Source of the DNA: PALSA-1006 sp963733265
GTDB taxonomy: Bacteria; Pseudomonadota; Gammaproteobacteria; Burkholderiales; Gallionellaceae
Direction: 5' to 3'
DNA: 64,000 nucleotides
NCBI GenBank assembly: GCA_963733265.1
Contig: CAVTCF010000002.1
Location: 124,001-188,000 of the forward strand
Shown: positions 59,240 through 64,000 of the stretch, piece after piece
Layout of the letters: every line of letters begins with the position of its first letter
How positions within the stretch are numbered: position 1 is the stretch's first letter
Notes under the pieces: generated by a model
What the model saw: only the letters and a program-made list of their open reading frames with translations
What the model was told of the DNA's origin: nothing
Database searches by the model: none
Made by a program: the position numbers and the translations under genes

Positions 59240-60406
59240 TTACGCGGGAGCCGTAATATCCGTCAAATAAGGCAAGATCGCTTGCGCAGCTTTGTGTGCA
59301 GTATCTTGCTTGAGCTGGGTATGCATATGCCCGAACAGAATCTCCAATTCTGCCACCGCATTTTTATCCCCCACCAAATTCAGCAAGGCTTGTGCGAGGT
59401 TTTCCGGTGTTGCATCATCTTGCAAAATCTCCGGCACCACAAATTTCCCTGCCAATACATTTGGGAGTCCGACGTAAGGCAAATAGGCTTTGCGTTTGCT
59501 CAGCCAATACGTAAGTGGCAGCATTTTGTAAGTAATAACCATGGGGCGTTTCAGCAGCGCGGCTTCCAGGGTTGCTGTGCCAGAGGCGACCAACACGCCA
59601 TCGGCAGCAATCATGGCATCATGTGCATGACCGAACAGCATGGTAATGGGTAATTCCTGTGCTTCCAGTTTCCACAGAGTGTCTTCGAAAATCGTGCGAG
59701 TTTCCCGACTGGCCAGCGGAACCAAAAATTGGGCATCGGGCAGTTTCTTCAAAATTTGTCTGGCTGTTTCAATATAGGTAGCGGCCAAATAGCGAACTTC
59801 GCTGCGCCTGCTGCCGGGCAATAATGCAAACACTTTGGTTTGCTTTTGAATACGCATTTGCTCGCGCATCAAGTCGCGTTTGGGTATTTCCGGCAACATG
59901 TCAGCCAGTGGATGTCCGACGTAAGTCACAGGTATCCCGGCTTTTTCATAAATGGCAGCCTCAAAGGGAAATAGCGTCAGGATGTGTGAGACTGCATTCT
60001 TGATTTTATGGATACGTTCACCGCGCCACGCCCAGATTGAAGGGCTAACGTAATGCACCGTAGGAATGCCGCGTTGTTTCAATACAATTTCCAGATCAAG
60101 ATTAAAGTCAGGTGCATCGATACCAATGAACAAATCCGGTGGCGTCGCGATAAGCGAGGCCTTGAGCTTATTACGGATTCCAAGAAGCTCGCGATAGTGG
60201 ATAAGGGCGTCGATAACACCGAACACCGCCAACTTATCCATGGGGAACATGATCTCCATGCCTGCTGCCTGCATCTTGGGGCCGCCGATGCCAATGAAGC
60301 GTGCATTGGGCAACGATTGTTTGAGCGCTTCGATCAGGTGACTCCCAAGTAAATCACCCGAGGCTTCACCCGCCACGAGGGCGATCATTTTTACTTGCTT
60401 ATTCAT
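59240..60406 (-). CDS. lpxB: Lipid-A-disaccharide synthase
   Basis: 388 residues. GT19 motifs: IALVAGEASGDLLGSHLIEAL, FIGIGGPKMQAAGME, FIGIDAPDFNLDLE, HYVSPSIWAWRGERI, FALLPGSRRSEVRYL and VASGTATLEAALLKRPMVITYKM. Joins UDP-2,3-diacylglucosamine and lipid X at the inner membrane. Complete. Confidence 0.97.
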   Translation of the reverse strand: MNKQVKMIALVAGEASGDLLGSHLIEALKQSLPNARFIGIGGPKMQAAGMEIMFPMDKLAVFGVIDALIHYRELLGIRNKLKASLIATPPDLFIGIDAPDFNLDLEIVLKQRGIPTVHYVSPSIWAWRGERIHKIKNAVSHILTLFPFEAAIYEKAGIPVTYVGHPLADMLPEIPKRDLMREQMRIQKQTKVFALLPGSRRSEVRYLAATYIETARQILKKLPDAQFLVPLASRETRTIFEDTLWKLEAQELPITMLFGHAHDAMIAADGVLVASGTATLEAALLKRPMVITYKMLPLTYWLSKRKAYLPYVGLPNVLAGKFVVPEILQDDATPENLAQALLNLVGDKNAVAELEILFGHMHTQLKQDTAHKAAQAILPYLTDITAPA

Positions 60407-60412
60407 GGTTGT

Positions 60413-61195
60413 TTAGCGAACTATACCGCGACTGGCATTATTCAAAAATGCCAGCATATTATCTATATCAGCATCAGCCTCCGGCACTTGACCGCGTAAT
60501 TCTTCGATCTCTTTTTTAGAGTTCTCAAAGCTGCTACCCGTGCGATACAAAGCTTTATAAATTTGTTTCAGCATATCAACTCTGGCCGGGGAGTACCCCG
60601 CCCGACGCGGCCCTTCCTGATGCGGTCCTTTGGCTTCTGCCGGGTTGCCCACAGCCAACACGAAGGGCGGCAGATCTTGCGACAGGCGGGTCATGAAACC
60701 CGTCATGGCATAATCGCCGATGCGCACGAACTGGTGCACGCCGCACATGCCGCCGATGTTGGTGTTGTTACCAATAGTCACGTGTCCGGCAAGCTGCACT
60801 GAATTGGCTATGGTGTTGTTGTCACCCAGTTCACACTCGTGCGCCACATGCACATAGGCCATGATCCAATTGTCACTGCCGACCTTAGTGATGCCACCCT
60901 TATGAGCCACTCCCAGATTGAAGGTGCAGCTTTCGCGTATCGTATTGTTGTCGCCGATGATTAACTGCGTCGGCTCGCCTTTGTAGGACTTATCCTGCGG
61001 AATTTCGCCAATGGAACAAAACTGGAAGAAACGGTTGCTCTTGCCGATGGTGGTGTGTCCGTCGATAACAACGTGCGGTCCAACGACCGACCCAGCCCCG
61101 ATCTCAACGTGTTCGCCGATGATGGAATACGGGCCGACCTTAACATCGTCGGCTAGTTTTGCGTTAGGATGAATGATCGCGGTGGGATGGCGCAT
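60413..61195 (-). CDS. lpxA: UDP-N-acetylglucosamine acyltransferase
   Basis: 260 residues. Left-handed beta-helix hexapeptide repeats from the start (IHPNAKLADDVKVGPYSIIGEHVEIGAG) and the catalytic histidine in IMAYVHVAHECELGDN; C-terminal helical domain (LKQIYKALYRTG). First step of lipid A synthesis. Its ATG shares one base with the fabZ stop (TAATG). Confidence 0.97.
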   Translation of the reverse strand: MRHPTAIIHPNAKLADDVKVGPYSIIGEHVEIGAGSVVGPHVVIDGHTTIGKSNRFFQFCSIGEIPQDKSYKGEPTQLIIGDNNTIRESCTFNLGVAHKGGITKVGSDNWIMAYVHVAHECELGDNNTIANSVQLAGHVTIGNNTNIGGMCGVHQFVRIGDYAMTGFMTRLSQDLPPFVLAVGNPAEAKGPHQEGPRRAGYSPARVDMLKQIYKALYRTGSSFENSKKEIEELRGQVPEADADIDNMLAFLNNASRGIVR

Positions 61196-61641
61196 TATTT
61201 ATCTCGCATCGTACACATGATCTCGGCTTCTGCCGCAACTTGATCGCCGACACTTGCCACTGCCTTGAATTTGCCCAAGCCGCGCTTGTTAAAAATGGGC
61301 GTGATAGTCAGAATTAATTGATCCCCCGGTACGACCGGACGTTTGAAGCGTGCATTATCGATGCCGACGAAATAATAAACTTTTGTCTCATCGGCTTTAC
61401 CCGTTTCTCCGGTAAAGGAAAGAATAGCAGCAGCTTGTGCCATCGCTTCAATAACCAGCACGCCAGGCATCACTGGGTGGTGAGGATAATGTCCCGGGAA
61501 AAAGGGTTCGTTCATCGTCACGTTCTTTAATGCGACGATCTCCTTGCCTGGTTCATAGGACAAAACACGATCTATCAATAAAAAAGGATAGCGGTGTGGT
61601 AGCAGTTTCAAAATCTCGTTGATGTCCATTTGTGAACTCAT
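61195..61641 (-). CDS. fabZ: 3-hydroxyacyl-ACP dehydratase FabZ
   Basis: 148 residues from the second of two tandem ATGs (61641), 5 bp after AGGAGA, overlapping the lpxD stop. Hot-dog fold: LLPHRYPFLLIDRVLSYEPG, the catalytic histidine in PFFPGHYPHHPVMPGVLVIEAMAQAAA with the following glutamate. Dehydrates 3-hydroxyacyl-ACP. Lies between lpxD and lpxA as in most Gram-negatives. Confidence 0.96.
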   Translation of the reverse strand: MSSQMDINEILKLLPHRYPFLLIDRVLSYEPGKEIVALKNVTMNEPFFPGHYPHHPVMPGVLVIEAMAQAAAILSFTGETGKADETKVYYFVGIDNARFKRPVVPGDQLILTITPIFNKRGLGKFKAVASVGDQVAAEAEIMCTMRDK

Positions 61642-62681
61642 CATTCTCTCCTGTTCAAAGCTTCTAATTCTTTTTCCAAATTTTTGATACGAGTCGCCAT
61701 TTCGTCTAAATGACGCAAGTGCGCAGTATTTTTCATCCATTTATCTTTTTCGCTAAATGGATTCATACCACTGTAAGTGCCTTTTTCACGTAAAGATTTG
61801 CTGATCATGGTGAATGGGGAAATTACCACACCGTCTGCGATGTTCACATGCCCCACAATACCTGCACTGCCACCAATTTGACAGTAGCTGCCAACAGTTG
61901 TACTTCCTGCAATACCTGCGCATCCGGCAATGACAGTATGTGAACCAATACGCACGTTGTGCGCGATCTGAATCAGGTTATCAAGCTTAACCCCATCCTC
62001 GATCACTGTGTTATCTAATGCACCGCGATCAATGGTAGTGTTTGCACCAATTTCGACATCATTCCCAATGATTGCGCGACCGATTTGGGGAATTTTAAGC
62101 CAAGCATTATTTTCCATGGCAAAGCCAAAGCCATCCGCACCGATTACTACGCCGGAGTGAATGATGACGTTATTTCCAACCAAGCAATTGTGATATACCA
62201 CTACACGAGGATAAAGCCGGGTATTCTCACCTATGGCTGTATTCGCACCAATAGAACACCCCGCCATAATGACACTACCGCTACCAATTATTGCGCCCTC
62301 TCCTATCGATACAAATTCATCAATTTGCGCACCGGGAGAAATCTTTGCGCCATTCCCGACTACTGCACTGGAATGAATACCTGCTTTCACTGCGGGAAGT
62401 GGATTGAGGAAAGTAGACAGTTTGGCAAAATACGAATATGGATTTTCACAAACAATACGGGGCAGCGTAGTCGCATCTACATCAGACTCTGCAACGATTA
62501 CGGCCGAGGCATGAGTCGATTCAAGTTGCTTGCGATACTTCGAGTTTGTCAGAAAGGCAATTTGGCCGCTTGTTGCGTGGTCAAGTGTCGCGACCTGATT
62601 AACCGCTACAGAATCATCTCCTTCAACATGTCCGCCAAAACGCGACACGATTTCCGACAAATGATAAGAAACTAAACTCAT
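61641..62681 (-). CDS. lpxD: UDP-3-O-(3-hydroxymyristoyl)glucosamine N-acyltransferase
   Basis: 346 residues from the ATG at 62681 (MSLVSYHLSEIVSRFGG). N-terminal uridine-binding domain, then hexapeptide-repeat helix (IDEFVSIGEGAIIGSGSVIMAGCSIG) with the catalytic histidine in LIQIAHNVRIGSHTVIAG; C-terminal helix KWMKNTAHLRHLDEMATRIKNLEKELEAL. Third acyl-transfer step of lipid A. Confidence 0.97.
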   Translation of the reverse strand: MSLVSYHLSEIVSRFGGHVEGDDSVAVNQVATLDHATSGQIAFLTNSKYRKQLESTHASAVIVAESDVDATTLPRIVCENPYSYFAKLSTFLNPLPAVKAGIHSSAVVGNGAKISPGAQIDEFVSIGEGAIIGSGSVIMAGCSIGANTAIGENTRLYPRVVVYHNCLVGNNVIIHSGVVIGADGFGFAMENNAWLKIPQIGRAIIGNDVEIGANTTIDRGALDNTVIEDGVKLDNLIQIAHNVRIGSHTVIAGCAGIAGSTTVGSYCQIGGSAGIVGHVNIADGVVISPFTMISKSLREKGTYSGMNPFSEKDKWMKNTAHLRHLDEMATRIKNLEKELEALNRRE

Positions 62682-62694
62682 CAAAAACCTTTCT

Positions 62695-63201
62695 CTATTT
62701 GTCGTTCTTCTCGTTGGCCAAGTACTGTAAAACCTTTTCCGTGATATCAATTTGAGGATTACGATATACGGCTTCCTGCAAAATCAAATCGAATTTTTCT
62801 TTTTCCGCGATTGCCTGAATTGCCTTGTCTGCACGAGCCAATACTTGAGCCAGTTCTTCGTTTTTGCGCAGGTTCAAATCTTCACGGAACTCGCGTTGCA
62901 AGCGCTGAAGATTGACATTCAGGTTAGCCAATTCACGTTCTTTGCTACGTTGTTCAGCATCTGCTGCCTTACTACTATCTTTTTCCAATGCAGCCTGAAT
63001 ATCTTTAGCCTGCTTCACCATTTGCTTGATTTCTTCGTCGCGGGCAGCAAATTCTTTTTCAATCTTTTTTTCGGCTTTAACCGCCGGTACCGACTCCCGC
63101 AAAATACGTTCGGTATTAACCACGCCCACACGGAAATCCGCTGCATAAGCAACTGAAAAAGAAACTATCAACAAAAAACCCGCACTCAGGATACTTTTCA
63201 T
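62695..63201 (-). CDS. skp: Periplasmic chaperone Skp/OmpH
   Basis: 168 residues from the ATG at 63201 with GGAGG 3-4 bp upstream. Signal peptide (MKSILSAGFLLIVSFSVAYA), VGVVNTERILRESVPA, then a long charged coiled coil (about 45-130) and a closing YLANEKNDK. Holds unfolded outer-membrane proteins in the periplasm. Between bamA and lpxD as expected. Confidence 0.95.
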   Translation of the reverse strand: MKSILSAGFLLIVSFSVAYAADFRVGVVNTERILRESVPAVKAEKKIEKEFAARDEEIKQMVKQAKDIQAALEKDSSKAADAEQRSKERELANLNVNLQRLQREFREDLNLRKNEELAQVLARADKAIQAIAEKEKFDLILQEAVYRNPQIDITEKVLQYLANEKNDK

Positions 63202-63240
63202 AGCGCCTCCTCGTATAGCCATCTTTCCATATTGTGCCAT

Positions 63241-64000
63241 TTAGAACAATGTACCTAAAGTAAACTGGAAACGTTGCAATTTATCTTGTATTTGCGGAGC
63301 CAGGGCGACACCATAACTTAATTTTAGCGGACCGACTGGCGAAACCCAAGTTATTGCCACACCGGTAGAATAACGCATACCGGTCGAAGCGGGTACTGCC
63401 GATACTTCATCTTTGTCATATATAGCACCGCCATCAAGAAACGCGCTTAATCTGACAGAGGTATCTTTGTCCAAGCCGGGCATCGGGAATAGCAGTTCTG
63501 CATTAGTTATTATTCTCTCATTGCCACCGAGAGAGTTGTCGTTGATATCGCGCGGCCCCAAAGAGCTGGGTTGATAACCCCGCACCGTCCCCACACCACC
63601 GGCATAGTAATTCTTGAAGAACGGCAATATCTGTCCACCATAACCATCCGCATAATCAAGTTCGCCATTCAACATCAGCGTAACTCCCCTGCTGACCGGA
63701 TGAAACCATTGGTGTTGATAGGTAAATTTGTAATATTGCTGACTGGAAACATCCGGTATAGTTATCTCAGTTGAAGCCCGCTGCACGGTTCCTTCAGTGG
63801 TATAAATCGCGCTATCCCGAGTATCACGGCTCCACCCTACAGTACCAATAAGATTGTCGGTGGTATATCCATAAGTATTTATGTATGTGATAAAGCGTGT
63901 CGGACTCAACGGCGTTAGACCAATACCTGTCTGATCAACACTGGCTCCATAATGAATATATTGTTCTTCTTGTATTGGAACGGCAAAGCGTACCCCGGCC
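63241..64000 (-). CDS. bamA: Outer-membrane assembly factor BamA, C-terminal part
   Basis: Partial, cut by the window edge; the last 253 codons are present. Omp85 beta-barrel features: GTVGWSRDTRDSAIYTTEG, GGVGTVRGYQPSSLGPRD (the VRGF/Y-type lid loop), AFLDGGAIYDKDE, and the C-terminal WVSPVGPLKLSYGVAL ... FQFTLGTLF ending in phenylalanine. Inserts beta-barrel proteins into the outer membrane. The upstream POTRA domains lie beyond the window. Confidence 0.96.
   Translation of the reverse strand, partial: AGVRFAVPIQEEQYIHYGASVDQTGIGLTPLSPTRFITYINTYGYTTDNLIGTVGWSRDTRDSAIYTTEGTVQRASTEITIPDVSSQQYYKFTYQHQWFHPVSRGVTLMLNGELDYADGYGGQILPFFKNYYAGGVGTVRGYQPSSLGPRDINDNSLGGNERIITNAELLFPMPGLDKDTSVRLSAFLDGGAIYDKDEVSAVPASTGMRYSTGVAITWVSPVGPLKLSYGVALAPQIQDKLQRFQFTLGTLF

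Overview
The window is a piece of a moderately AT-rich betaproteobacterial chromosome. The clearest sign is the right half (about 34,100-64,000), which has the compact order gloB / methyltransferase / rnhA / dnaQ, then tatD-holB-tmk-mltG-fabF-acpP-fabG-fabD-fabH-plsX-rpmF-yceD, and bamA-skp-lpxD-fabZ-lpxA-lpxB-rnhB. This gene content and order suggest the Nitrosomonadales, perhaps a low-GC Gallionellaceae relative. That family-level placement is inference only.

Layout. 1-4,850: end of an RND efflux operon (adaptor lipoprotein cut by the window edge, outer-membrane factor), a Spy/CpxP-like periplasmic protein divergent from a truncated response regulator, and an IS110-family transposase. 4,853-34,057: a genomic island of about 29 kb bounded by a tRNA-Ser 3' fragment on the left and tRNA-Ser(GGA) on the right. 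34,085-64,000: conserved chromosomal genes (RNA/DNA metabolism, replication, fatty-acid, phospholipid and lipid A synthesis, outer-membrane biogenesis), with a few accessory genes at 52,000-58,700.

The island is nested. Its outer layer is an integrative mobilizable element: tyrosine integrase, two small coupled genes, a MOB-C type relaxase (mobC), a coupling ATPase (mobB/T4CP type), an Xre-ImmA/IrrE + PIN toxin-antitoxin-like pair, a chimeric remnant of a helicase/nuclease defence locus, and a radC-family gene. An IS21-family element (8,404-11,467) with a ribbon-helix-helix passenger gene interrupts one small gene. A second element (19,860-33,625), carrying three overlapping tyrosine recombinases plus an HTH protein (ginABCD/GInt-like), splits the radC gene exactly at a repeated CACAAT. 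Its cargo is a NAD-dependent formate dehydrogenase, a glutathione peroxidase, a secreted peroxiredoxin and small membrane proteins. A second IS21-family element (22,974-25,664) splits a 48-codon membrane-protein gene.

The most unusual structures are: a run of about fourteen consecutive, different hairpins in 413 bp (12,884-13,296) just upstream of the coupling-protein genes; the chimeric 536-residue defence protein; the operator-like GTGAC..GTCAC palindromes around the IS21 passenger gene; and a tRNA-Ser gene whose 3' half seems to have come with the island. No rRNA, CRISPR array or complete type IV secretion system was seen.
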